A stretch of 64,000 nucleotides of DNA from Thioalkalivibrio sp. ALJ7 (GTDB lineage Bacteria; Pseudomonadota; Gammaproteobacteria; Ectothiorhodospirales; Ectothiorhodospiraceae), in the NCBI RefSeq assembly GCF_000376865.1, contig NZ_AQXQ01000012.1, positions 1 through 64,000 on the forward strand. Reading direction: 5' to 3'. Position numbers and translations under genes: made by a program. The notes beneath the pieces were generated by a model. That model had not been told where the DNA came from, did no database searches, and saw only the letters and a list, made by a program, of their open reading frames with translations. Shown here one piece after another: positions 36,474 through 45,055 of this stretch (positions within the stretch are counted from its first letter, which is position 1; each line of letters begins with the position of its first letter).

Positions 36474-37445
36474 ATGAACTTCAAAAAGACCCTGATTGCA
36501 TCCGCTGTCGCCCTGGCCTTTGGCCTGAGCTCCGGCCTGGCACTGGCCAACCCCACCAACACCGCCGATGGCGAGGTCGGCGATCAGACCGCTACTGCCA
36601 CCTCCTCGGCCGACGGCGGCGGCGCCTCGGCGAACGAGTATTCCCAGGCGTTCGCGATCAATGACTCCGATCTGTCCAACAGCTCGGACAACAGCACGCA
36701 CGTCACCGACTCCGGCAACACCACGGTCTCGGATTCGGGCAATGACAGCTCGGACAACAGCCTGAACATCGCCGACTCGGGCAATAACAGCTCCGACAAC
36801 AGCACGAACATTGCCGACTCCGGTAATACCACGGTCTCGGATTCGGGTAACGACAGTTCGGACAACAGCCTGAACATCGCTGACTCGGGTAATGACAGCT
36901 CCGACAACAGCTTGAATATCGCCGATTCCGGCAACGACAACTCGGACAACAGTCTGAACATCTCCGACTCGGGGAACGACAACTCCGACAACAGCCTGAA
37001 CATCGCCGATTCCGGCAACGACAGTTCGGACAACAGCCTGAACATCTCCGATTCGGGTAACGACAGCTCCGACAACAGCTCCGCCAACGCCGACGACAAC
37101 AGTGCGGCCGCCAACAACGGCTCCACCGCCACCGTGAACCGCGATCAGAGCGACCACTCCGATAACAGCCTCGCGGTCATGGATTCCGGCAATAACACCG
37201 CGACCGACAGCTTCAACACCATGCTGCAGGTCAACGCGGTGGTCAGCCAGAACGAGCTGTCCGGCACGGTCACCGGCAACTACGTGGACATCGGTGAAAA
37301 GTCGCGCAACACGGCTTACAACACGATCGGCTCCGATTCGTTCGTGGCACCGGCCGGCATCACCCAGGTCTCGCAGAACAGCGGGGCCAACAGCCTGACG
37401 CAACAGCAGGTATCGGTGCAGGCGCACCTCAACCTGGGCAACTAG
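36474..37445 (+). CDS. secreted repeat protein, putative functional-amyloid fibre subunit
   Basis: 323 residues with a signal peptide (cleavage near LALA-NP). Residues 72-204 are about ten copies of a 14-residue repeat with consensus DSGNDSSDNSLNIA, giving an extremely Asp/Ser/Asn-rich low-complexity stretch. The C-terminal 30 residues (ITQVSQNSGANSLTQQQVSV) carry a Gln-Asn-x-Gly-x-Asn-x-x-x-Gln-Gln motif that recurs in the next genes and resembles the ends of FapB/FapC. There are no Cys. CAAGGAGA lies upstream of the ATG. It begins a sigma-54-driven operon with a C39-like protease and two further subunits. Confidence 0.7.
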   Translation: MNFKKTLIASAVALAFGLSSGLALANPTNTADGEVGDQTATATSSADGGGASANEYSQAFAINDSDLSNSSDNSTHVTDSGNTTVSDSGNDSSDNSLNIADSGNNSSDNSTNIADSGNTTVSDSGNDSSDNSLNIADSGNDSSDNSLNIADSGNDNSDNSLNISDSGNDNSDNSLNIADSGNDSSDNSLNISDSGNDSSDNSSANADDNSAAANNGSTATVNRDQSDHSDNSLAVMDSGNNTATDSFNTMLQVNAVVSQNELSGTVTGNYVDIGEKSRNTAYNTIGSDSFVAPAGITQVSQNSGANSLTQQQVSVQAHLNLGN

Positions 37446-37507
37446 CCTTCGTCGCGCGGCGGATCTCCGGATCCGTCGCGCCGCGGCCCACCACGGAGAT
37501 TGCGGCC

Positions 37508-37903
37508 ATGTCCCCTACCCTGAAGCGTCCCCGAGGCCTCGCACCCGCGATACTCGCTGGACTGGTCCTGATGACGGGCTCCGCCATTGCGGCGGATACC
37601 AACGAGAACCCAGTCGATCCCGGATCATCATCCTTACTGCCTATGCAGACCCTGACAGCGGTCGATACCGAAACCCTTAACCTGCAACGCGCACGGCAGG
37701 GCGTCAGTAATGTACAACTGGGCCAGGTTCACTCCCAGATTGCGCTGCATGACAACGTCGTTCTGGGCGGCCATGGCGGTACCAACCTGATCGCCAATGG
37801 CGCCTTCGACAATGCCCGCGGCTTCTCCACGGTTATCCAGAACACGGGCCACAACGTGGCCATCCAGGAATCCATGATCGTGAACGTCACGATCAACCCC
37901 TGA
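37508..37903 (+). CDS. secreted minor subunit of the amyloid-like locus
   Basis: 131 residues with signal peptide (LAGLVLMTGSAIA-AD). The C-terminal half contains GFSTVIQNTGHNVAIQESMI, a close relative of the Gln-Asn-Thr-Gly-x-Asn-x-x-x-Gln motif of the 36474 product. No internal repeats. It starts 62 bases after the fibre gene and ends two bases before the protease gene, so it is translated from the same transcript. Role as nucleator or minor fibre protein is inference from this arrangement. Confidence 0.65.
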   Translation: MSPTLKRPRGLAPAILAGLVLMTGSAIAADTNENPVDPGSSSLLPMQTLTAVDTETLNLQRARQGVSNVQLGQVHSQIALHDNVVLGGHGGTNLIANGAFDNARGFSTVIQNTGHNVAIQESMIVNVTINP

Positions 37904-37905
37904 AC

Positions 37906-38616
37906 ATGACCCGCCGCCTTATTTTTCGGGTGCTGGCCGCAGTGGTCATCGCCCTGCAGACACCTTCTCTGCTGATGGCCCAGATGGGCGGCGCCCAGAT
38001 TCCCGGTGTCATCGGGAGCATGAACATACCGGTCGAGAGCATGAAGACCCTGCGATTTCGTTCGGTCGTGCCCCAGCAATACGATTTCAGCTGTGGCTCC
38101 GCGGCTCTGGCCACCCTGCTGAGCTATCACTACGACCGACCCACCGAGGAAACCACCACCTTTGACGGCATGTTCCGCCGGGGTGACCAGGATCTGATCC
38201 GCACCCAGGGCTTCTCGTTACTGGACATGAAGACCTACCTCGAATCCGAAGTGGGTCTGGCGGCCGACGGTTTCCGCATCGGCCTGGACGACCTGGAGAA
38301 CCTCGGGGTGCCCGCGATCGCGATGATCGAGACGCGGGGCTACCGCCATTTTGTGGTGATCAAGGGCCTGCGCGATCGCGAGGTGCTGGTGGGGGATCCC
38401 GCCCTGGGACTCAAGAGCTACCGCCGTGGCGAGTTCGAGGACGTCTGGGTCAACGACATCCTGTTCATCATTCGCGACGATGTGGAACGCGCGCGCCAGA
38501 GCTTCAACCCCCCTCAGACCTGGGCCGCCATCACCCGCGCCCCTGTCGGCGATGGCGTGGTTCGCAGCGATCTTTCCCGCTTCACCCTGAATCTGCCGCG
38601 GGCACGCGAATGGTAA
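37906..38616 (+). CDS. C39-like (FapD-type) secreted cysteine protease
   Basis: 236 residues. After a signal peptide (VLAAVVIALQTPSLLMA) comes the C39 peptidase fold: Cys63 in YDFSCGSAALATLL, His148 in RGYRHFVVIKG and Asp164 in LVGDPALG form the triad. Unlike bacteriocin exporters, it has no ABC or membrane domain, exactly as in FapD of the Pseudomonas Fap system. It should process or help export the fibre subunits. The stop overlaps the next start (ATGGTAA). Confidence 0.8.
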   Translation: MTRRLIFRVLAAVVIALQTPSLLMAQMGGAQIPGVIGSMNIPVESMKTLRFRSVVPQQYDFSCGSAALATLLSYHYDRPTEETTTFDGMFRRGDQDLIRTQGFSLLDMKTYLESEVGLAADGFRIGLDDLENLGVPAIAMIETRGYRHFVVIKGLRDREVLVGDPALGLKSYRRGEFEDVWVNDILFIIRDDVERARQSFNPPQTWAAITRAPVGDGVVRSDLSRFTLNLPRAREW

Positions 38617-39179
38617 CCCCGTCCATCCCGACCACTCGGTACCCAACGCGCGCCCCGTGGCACCACCGACGGGCTCGATGGACGGCCCTACTGCGGGTGG
38701 CGCTGATGGCCATGGCCGTGGCCCTGCCGGCGACCGGCCAGGCCCTGGATGCCTTGCCCGACACCGATGATGCCCGTGTCGTTCCGGATCATGTGCTGGC
38801 ACAACAGCGTGGAGGATTCTTCGGGCCCAATGGCCTGGAGATCACCTTCGGCCTGGAACAGATCACCTCCCTGAATGGCGAGATCCTGAACCAGACCACG
38901 CTGCAGCCACTGGCGCCCCTGGGCCACGCCGCGAACAGCGCATACGCCAGTAATCGCATCACGATCATCAACGGATCGGAGACGCTTCGGCCCCAGGCGC
39001 TCGTGACGGAGCTACCCAGCGGCCAGGGCTGGGTCACCAGCATCCAGAATGAGCTGGATGGCCAGGCCATCCATCATCAGACGATCATGCAACTGGAAAT
39101 GCGCAATCTACCGATGCCCCGCAGCGACCTCGGGCGCGCCCTGGAGCAACAGCTTCTGGATGGCGGTCGCGGCTGGTAG
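38610..39179 (+). CDS. third secreted subunit of the amyloid-like locus
   Basis: 189 residues. The start overlaps the protease gene by seven bases. An N-terminal hydrophobic stretch (LRVALMAMAVALPATGQA) acts as signal peptide after an unusually long basic n-region (about 28 residues). The mature part has SGQGWVTSIQNELDGQAIHHQTIMQLEM, again a Gln-Asn...Gly...Gln motif as in the two upstream subunits. It may correspond to FapE in position. No other similarity is evident. Confidence 0.6.
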   Translation: MVTPSIPTTRYPTRAPWHHRRARWTALLRVALMAMAVALPATGQALDALPDTDDARVVPDHVLAQQRGGFFGPNGLEITFGLEQITSLNGEILNQTTLQPLAPLGHAANSAYASNRITIINGSETLRPQALVTELPSGQGWVTSIQNELDGQAIHHQTIMQLEMRNLPMPRSDLGRALEQQLLDGGRGW

Positions 39180-39215
39180 CGCCCCCGACACGACCGCCCT
39201 CGCACGGCCACGACG

Positions 39216-40241
39216 TCAGAATCGCATAGGCAATCGGACGGTCATCTGTACATCGGGTGCCGACTCCGTCACGCCCACCCCAAGGGAGAAATTCAGGCTG
39301 GTGCGCTCGGTGAGGCGGTGCGATACGCCCCACAGGAGGGTCCCGACCTGACGCCGCCCGAATACCGGCTCCAGGCCTGGGTCATTCTCCACGCGCGTGC
39401 GAAACACCACGCTGTGGTCGTAGCCAAAACTCATCGAGGTGCGGTCGTTCAGGCTGATGGCCGCCCCCAGGCTGGCACCAAAGGCATCGCCAGGGTCGAC
39501 CTTGCCGTAGTCCGGACCCACATCGCGCTCGATGTTCCACAGGTAGCTGACATTGGCGAACAGCACCGCCGGATCGGTTGGATAGATCATCGTGACACTC
39601 GGCTGTACTGCCCAGAAACCGGACCCGGTCGGCTGTTCCAGGAAGATCTCGCCCAGGCGATTGCCGTCCTCGTCCACGATCCGCCGCCGATCGACCGAGA
39701 ACGGGTCCGTCCCGGTGCGGCTCTTGGCCTTCAGGTTACCAATGAAGAACGGCCGCCCACGGTCCGCCGTGTTGAACTGGTAGGACAGCCCGAATTCGAT
39801 ATCCCCCAGGCCACTGCCAGTGGACCCGGTCACCCGCTCCAGTTCGGTCCCTTCCAGAATGTCGCGTCGCCGTACCTGCTGTTCGCGGTAGACCCATGGG
39901 ATCTTGACTCCGACCTCCAACCGGTCTGTCAGCCCGTAACGCAGAGCCACCGCAGCCGTCAGCGTGTCGCGTTCCGTCTCGCTGACGTCGATCAGTCCGA
40001 TCGCCAACGCCGGAATGATCGTAAAGCCTTCAATCGAGACATCCAGTGCGCTGCTGTGTACATAGGACAGCGACGGTTCAAACACCCACTGGCCCTGCGG
40101 CGTGAGCATGCCGCGCTCCTCGAACACCGTTACCTGCGGCCCTTGATCCCGCGGCGCATCGCCGACCTCCTCGCGGGTTTCCTGAGCAAACACAGGGACC
40201 GACAACCCCAGCAACAGCGGGACCCATCCCGCCCCCTTCAT
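39216..40241 (-). CDS. outer-membrane beta-barrel protein of the amyloid-like locus
   Basis: 341 residues from ATG at 40241. Signal peptide (VPLLLGLSVPVFA-QE), then alternating short strands such as FEPSLSYVHSSALDVSIEG, LTAAVALRYGLTDRLEVGVKIPW and a terminal Phe (VRLPMRF), typical of a barrel inserted by BAM. It resembles PF13557-like transporters. It is convergent with the subunit operon and downstream of the activator gene. As the only barrel in the locus, it could be the export pore, as FapF is in Fap; this is inference. Confidence 0.65.
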   Translation of the reverse strand: MKGAGWVPLLLGLSVPVFAQETREEVGDAPRDQGPQVTVFEERGMLTPQGQWVFEPSLSYVHSSALDVSIEGFTIIPALAIGLIDVSETERDTLTAAVALRYGLTDRLEVGVKIPWVYREQQVRRRDILEGTELERVTGSTGSGLGDIEFGLSYQFNTADRGRPFFIGNLKAKSRTGTDPFSVDRRRIVDEDGNRLGEIFLEQPTGSGFWAVQPSVTMIYPTDPAVLFANVSYLWNIERDVGPDYGKVDPGDAFGASLGAAISLNDRTSMSFGYDHSVVFRTRVENDPGLEPVFGRRQVGTLLWGVSHRLTERTSLNFSLGVGVTESAPDVQMTVRLPMRF

Positions 40242-40400
40242 CCCAACCCAGATCCTGTTCACGCGCGTTCTCCATGCCCCCGCGGGGCCACCCATCCGGA
40301 AACACAGCAGCGAACGCGCCCAACGGCGCGGCCGCATGTGCCCCCCGAAACCGGACCACCTCCACTCCAACCGAACCCGGTGTTCCGACGAACTCCGGGT

Positions 40401-41852
40401 TCAGCCCTTCTGTGGACGTACCCCGTACTTGTCGAGCAAGCGATAAAGCGTCACTCGTCCCACTCCCAACTGGCGTGCGGCCCGCGACACGTTGTTGTCG
40501 CACTGCCCCAGCGCCCGCATCACCGTGTCGCGCTCCGCACGTGCCCGCGCCTGCGCCAACGTCTCCTGGGAATCCGCACCCAACTGGGACGAAAACCCGA
40601 GATCCTCCGGCCGAATCAGGCGCCCATCCGCCATGGTCACGGCCCGCTGAATGCGATTGACCAGCTCCCGCACATTTCCCGGCCAGCGATGGGCATACAA
40701 CGCGCGAACCGCAGCCTGGGTGAAACCACGCAAGCGCGCGTTCTGGCCCCGGAATCGTTCGAAATAGAAACGGGCCAGTTCCATGAGGTCCGTCCCGCGA
40801 TCCCGCAGCGGGGGTACATCCAGCTGGATCACGTTGAGGCGGTAGTAGAGATCTTCACGGAAACGCCCAGCCTCCACGGCCTTCAGCAAGTCGATGTGGG
40901 TCGCGGCCAGCACCCGCACATCGACCTGAATCGGCTGCAGCCCACCCACCCGCAACAATGTCCCCTCCTGCAGGAAGCGCAGCAGATTCACCTGCAACTC
41001 GAGCCCGAGATCACCGATCTCGTCGAGCAACAGGGTCCCACCGTTGGCCAATTCCAGCTGCCCGATCTTGCGTCGGGCGGCACCGGTAAACGCCCCCGCC
41101 TCGTGACCAAACAGCTCGGACTGGATCAACTGGGCTGGCAACGCCCCGCAATTGACAGCCACAAACGGGCCATCCGCCCGGCGCGATTGGCGGTGTACCG
41201 TCTGAGCCGCCAGCTCCTTTCCGGTCCCGCTTTCGCCCTGGAAGAGCACCGAAGCATCCGACCCCGCGACGCGTTTCAATTGCCGCGCAAGCGCCAGCAT
41301 AGGGGCGCTGTGGCCGATGATGGGCCGCCCTTCCACCACCAGGGGCGGTGTCCCTGCGGGGTCGCTGGGTGTCTCCAGGACAGCCATGCCACAGGCACGG
41401 CCCAGGGTGACCTCCAGGCGCGCCTGATCCAGGGGAAGGGTGTGGAAGTCGTAGCAGCTTTCACGGATCAAGTCGCGGAACACCGGACTCGGCAGCAGGC
41501 CGGGATGGACCAGGGCGATCCATTTGACGTGCTGGTGTGCATGCACAAAATCGATGAGTTGCGAGGGAAGGGGATGGCCAAGATCCAGCAGCCCCACCCG
41601 CACCCCGTTTAGATCGGGCCACGGCTCGGACAACGGAAGGCTCACACGACGCAACTGCCAAGCACTGGAAAGGGACCGCAGGGCCTCCCAGGCGTGGCCG
41701 CCCGCCTCCAGCCAGGCGACGTCACGCGGCGCGCCCGTGGAGCAGAAGCGGAACACCTCCGCACTCAGATCCCGTGCCTCTCCGCCAGCGCGGAACATCG
41801 CGCTGGGCAGTGCCGGCCACAGGGCCCCGTTGATCTTTCCTGATCCGGACAT
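40401..41852 (-). CDS. VpsR-like sigma-54-dependent activator
   Basis: 483 residues. The N-terminal receiver-like domain (about 1-150) lacks a clear phosphorylation pocket, as in VpsR-type proteins. The AAA+ core has Walker A GESGTGKELAA, the sigma-54 contact loop GAFTGA and Walker B LLLDEIGDL. The C-terminal Fis-type helix-turn-helix is NNVSRAARQLGVGRVTLYRLL. A GGGAG site precedes the start. It is encoded next to the amyloid-like genes, whose promoter is of sigma-54 type, and is therefore their likely activator. Confidence 0.88.
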   Translation of the reverse strand: MSGSGKINGALWPALPSAMFRAGGEARDLSAEVFRFCSTGAPRDVAWLEAGGHAWEALRSLSSAWQLRRVSLPLSEPWPDLNGVRVGLLDLGHPLPSQLIDFVHAHQHVKWIALVHPGLLPSPVFRDLIRESCYDFHTLPLDQARLEVTLGRACGMAVLETPSDPAGTPPLVVEGRPIIGHSAPMLALARQLKRVAGSDASVLFQGESGTGKELAAQTVHRQSRRADGPFVAVNCGALPAQLIQSELFGHEAGAFTGAARRKIGQLELANGGTLLLDEIGDLGLELQVNLLRFLQEGTLLRVGGLQPIQVDVRVLAATHIDLLKAVEAGRFREDLYYRLNVIQLDVPPLRDRGTDLMELARFYFERFRGQNARLRGFTQAAVRALYAHRWPGNVRELVNRIQRAVTMADGRLIRPEDLGFSSQLGADSQETLAQARARAERDTVMRALGQCDNNVSRAARQLGVGRVTLYRLLDKYGVRPQKG

Positions 41853-42025
41853 GGTCTTCTCCCAGTGCCCGCAATAATCCCTGGCTCCCCGGTCCCGGGG
41901 AGACCCTCATCACGTTTTGGAGTATAGAACGGATTCGTCAAAAACCCGTGACAACTGAAATACAACTGCCAACGAGACAGCGTCGAATTTCCGACGCCTT
42001 CCACTTCCGCGTACGAGTAAAGGAA

Positions 42026-43009
42026 CTAGCGCCCCTTAACCGAAACCGGCCGGATCGGTTCGGGGAACAGGTGGCGTGGTACCCACCACAGGTACAGCGC
42101 CATACCCACCAGTTCGACCAGGGACTGGAACACCACCACAACCACGGCGAGCTCCAGTCCCTGCGGCAAAGCCAGGGCGATGGGCAATATCACGAACGAG
42201 TTGCGCGAACCGAAGCTAAAGGCGAGAACGCGGCCCTGCGCCACCGGCAGACGGAACGCTCGGGCCAGCATCCATGCAAAAAGTGGCGCCAGTACCAGGA
42301 AGCCGCCAAAGATCATCAACAGGGGCAGAAGGACACCGGCCCCATCCAGCACCGTATGGACCTGCGAGGCGGCGATAATGAACACCACCAGCGCCAGCAG
42401 TGGAACCGGGAACCAGGCCAATCCCGCAATCAGGCGCTCGCGGACGGGGGCGTCGCCCGCCCAACGTTCGGTGAACCAGGCCGCGACCAACGGCACCAGG
42501 ATCAGGCCCACAAACGCCTTGAGCACGTCGCCACCGGCGAGTGTTTCGGTGAATTCCCCGCCAAAGAACAGCCACAGGTAGAGCGGCAAAAGCGCCAGCT
42601 GCAGAAGCAGCGAGATCGGGGAGAAGGCGATGGCCCGACGGGTATCGCCGCCCCCCAGATGGGTAAAGGTGATGAACCAGTCGGTGCAGGGCACCAGCAG
42701 GACCAGTGCGATGCCCAGCAGGATCGCCGCATCGCCCGGGGCCACCTGGAGGATCGCCCAGACCAGCAATGGGATGACGACGAAGTTGCCAATAACCGCG
42801 GCGACCAGCAGGCGCAGCTCGCGGAAGGCCTCGCTCAGGCGGACGAGCGGCGTCTGCGTGAACGTGGCGTACAGCAGCAACCCCAGCACCGGCCAGAGCA
42901 CGACATCCAGCCAGGCACTCGCCTCCGGGGCGGCCAGCCCCAGAATAAGTCCCAGGGCAATTGTGACCAGGTAGATCAGTACCTGGTACTGCTCCAGGCG
43001 CTCCCGCAT
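42026..43009 (-). CDS. ACR3/BASS-family transporter (arsenic-resistance-like)
   Basis: 327 residues, about ten membrane helices, no signal peptide. The fourth helix contains LVPCTDWFITFTHLGGGD, with Cys108 at the place of the essential Cys of ACR3 arsenite exporters; a Glu lies in VFQSLVELVGM near the C-terminus. Substrate could be arsenite or an organic anion: there is no arsR or arsC nearby, so the call stays at family level. Confidence 0.8.
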   Translation of the reverse strand: MRERLEQYQVLIYLVTIALGLILGLAAPEASAWLDVVLWPVLGLLLYATFTQTPLVRLSEAFRELRLLVAAVIGNFVVIPLLVWAILQVAPGDAAILLGIALVLLVPCTDWFITFTHLGGGDTRRAIAFSPISLLLQLALLPLYLWLFFGGEFTETLAGGDVLKAFVGLILVPLVAAWFTERWAGDAPVRERLIAGLAWFPVPLLALVVFIIAASQVHTVLDGAGVLLPLLMIFGGFLVLAPLFAWMLARAFRLPVAQGRVLAFSFGSRNSFVILPIALALPQGLELAVVVVVFQSLVELVGMALYLWWVPRHLFPEPIRPVSVKGR

Positions 43010-43042
43010 CGACGCAGGCCGTTCAGGAACGCCAGGGATCGT

Positions 43043-43432
43043 TTACCAGAGCCAGGTTTCGGGCTGCTCGATGGCGCGGTTGTCGTTGTTCGCTAGCAGC
43101 CCCTTGATGCAGCGCACCAGCATCCAGATGAGCAGGGCCAACAGAATCAGGAAGCCGATCCCGATCGGGGACGTAATCACACCGAGGACTGCGAACAGCA
43201 GCCCGATCCAGAAGGTGCGGATCTGGTAGGTGAAGTGGGAGACGCTGACGGCATCACTCTCGCCCCGTTTGATATAGGCAATGATAATCCCGGCAATCGC
43301 CGTAAGCGCGGTCAGAAAACTTACCAGGTAGAGGACGTACACCACGGTCACCATGGTGGTGTCCTTGCGCGGACCCACTGCAGGCTCACTGACATCACTG
43401 CGCACGACTTCCGGTTTCGGATCTTCAGACAC
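43043..43432 (-). CDS. small membrane protein (DUF4870-like)
   Basis: 129 residues from GTG at 43432; AGGAGG lies six bases upstream. A charged cytoplasmic N-terminus is followed by hydrophobic segments at VVYVLYLVSFLTALTAIAGI, FWIGLLFAVLGVI and a third (IGIGFLILLALLIWMLV). The pattern of AYIKRGESDAV between helices resembles DUF4870 family members. Function is unknown. The neighbour at 42026 starts 34 bases downstream of its stop. Confidence 0.7.
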   Translation of the reverse strand: MSEDPKPEVVRSDVSEPAVGPRKDTTMVTVVYVLYLVSFLTALTAIAGIIIAYIKRGESDAVSVSHFTYQIRTFWIGLLFAVLGVITSPIGIGFLILLALLIWMLVRCIKGLLANNDNRAIEQPETWLW

Positions 43433-43492
43433 CTTGCACCTCCTGTGGGGGATCACGACACGCGCCCCGAGATTATCAGACTCTACCGCTGA

Positions 43493-44383
43493 CTATCCGG
43501 GACCGCCCAGCACGATCAGGACGATGCCGGCGAGAGCAAAGACAAAACCGGCGAGCTGCACCCGCGACATACGTTCGGCCTGGAAGAAGCGTGCCATCAG
43601 CGCGGTCGGCGCCGGCGACAAGGCCCCGGCGACGGCGATGATGGACAGAAGCCCCATGCGCACGGCCACTACGAAGGCCAGGGTCGCGGCGGCCTGAAGC
43701 AGACCCGCCAGCGACAGCAGCACGAGGGTCGAGCGACTCATGCCGGTCTGCGGGCGGCGGATCAGCATCACCCCCAGCAGGGTCACCGCACCCACCGCCG
43801 AGGTGGCCACCACCGGCCACAGCGGCGAACCGGCCTCCGCCTCGTTCAGAAACACGAATATCAGACCGAAGCAGACCCCGGCGATCGTCGCGTCCACCAG
43901 CCCGCGTACCGGGTGCTGGCCCCGGGCCAGCGCCATCAGGCCACGTACCGGTTCATCCAGACGCCGCGGGCTCGCCTTGCGCGAACCGCCGGAAATCATC
44001 CCGATGGCGATCACGATGGCGGCAATGCCAACGAGTGCAAGCAGACCCGGCTCCTCGCCCAGTGCAAGCCCGACCAGCAGCGGCACCAGTGCCGAGATCA
44101 CACCCGTCACGGCGGCCACCAGACCCATCGAACCCTGGGCCAGCCCGTGGTAGTACGCCAGCAGGCCCAGCGCCAGAGCCAGCCCCGCGGCCCCACCCCA
44201 GACCAGGGCCTGCGTTCCGGGCAGCCCGGCCAACGGGAGGGCGATCACCAGCAGGGCCGCGGTTGCAAGGATCTGCGAGTAGCAGGCGACCACCAGCGCC
44301 GGGATGCGCCGGGAGGCCAGCCCACCGAAGAAGTCGCCGGCACCAAACCCGAGGGCCGTCAGCAGGCCCAGGAAGAAGGCCAT
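43493..44383 (-). CDS. EamA/DMT-family transporter
   Basis: 296 residues with ten predicted membrane helices in two repeated halves of five, the layout of drug/metabolite transporters. Each half ends with the EamA pattern (LVPLLVGLALGEEP; GALSPAPTALMARFFQAE, then LAGFVFALAGIVLIVLG). The substrate cannot be judged. It stands in a minus-strand run with the small membrane protein and the ACR3-like gene. Confidence 0.8.
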   Translation of the reverse strand: MAFFLGLLTALGFGAGDFFGGLASRRIPALVVACYSQILATAALLVIALPLAGLPGTQALVWGGAAGLALALGLLAYYHGLAQGSMGLVAAVTGVISALVPLLVGLALGEEPGLLALVGIAAIVIAIGMISGGSRKASPRRLDEPVRGLMALARGQHPVRGLVDATIAGVCFGLIFVFLNEAEAGSPLWPVVATSAVGAVTLLGVMLIRRPQTGMSRSTLVLLSLAGLLQAAATLAFVVAVRMGLLSIIAVAGALSPAPTALMARFFQAERMSRVQLAGFVFALAGIVLIVLGGPG

Positions 44384-44424
44384 GTCAGACCCGCAACCGG
44401 ACCCGGTCGGTCAGGCGACGACGC

Positions 44425-44931
44425 CTATTCACCGGCGTTGGCGAGCATGTCCTTCAGGGCCTCTTCACTACCGGCATGGCCGACACCGGTGACCACGCCC
44501 TCGTCATCCAGCAGGATCACGGTGACCTGTTCGCGCTCATGCGGCAGGAAGCCGGCATCGGCCTCACTGTTGGTGACCACGATGGAGTAGTCGCGCGCCT
44601 GCATGCGCGGCAGAACGACGTTCTGCATGGGCTGCGGCGGCATCTCGTGGATATCGGCGATATAGACGATGCCTTCACGTTCCTCGGCATTCATTTCGCC
44701 CAGCACCGCATTGGCAATATCGGCGGGCGCCATCTCCACAGTCTTCAGGATGACACGGGCATTGCCCGGCAGCTCCACCGGGTTGCCGTGCTGGTCATTC
44801 AGGGTGCGCTCGGGGAACGGCTGACCCTCGGCAAACTCGGGCTCCGGGCCTCCGCCCGACATGCAGCCGCTCACCAGCACAAGCGAGGCCAGAAGAACGG
44901 CCGGAAAAACGAATCGGGAAACACGGGACAT
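44425..44931 (-). CDS. lipoprotein with thioredoxin-like fold
   Basis: 168 residues from ATG at 44931, with GGAGAA upstream. Lipobox LVLVSGC. The mature part has FPERTLNDQHGNPVELP, then IVYIADIHEMPPQ, YSIVVTNSEADAGFLPHE and VTVILLDDEGVVTGVGHAG, which follow the strand-helix order of AhpC/TSA-like thioredoxin folds. No Cys pair is present, so redox activity is unlikely. It is divergent from the polyprenyl-sugar operon. Confidence 0.65.
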   Translation of the reverse strand: MSRVSRFVFPAVLLASLVLVSGCMSGGGPEPEFAEGQPFPERTLNDQHGNPVELPGNARVILKTVEMAPADIANAVLGEMNAEEREGIVYIADIHEMPPQPMQNVVLPRMQARDYSIVVTNSEADAGFLPHEREQVTVILLDDEGVVTGVGHAGSEEALKDMLANAGE

Positions 44932-45055
44932 GGGGATTCTCCAGTCACTCGACAAATGGGTCGGCCGCGCATTCGCGTCGGCATGGAAGCGCCGCCGATG
45001 GTAACGCATCGAACGCGTCAGTAGACTGCAATCACCTTCACGGACGACCGCCCGT

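Noticed and set aside
36702-37086. Regular 42-base repeats resembling a CRISPR array
   Set aside because: The repeats keep one reading frame inside a signal-peptide protein, have no spacers, and no cas genes are near.
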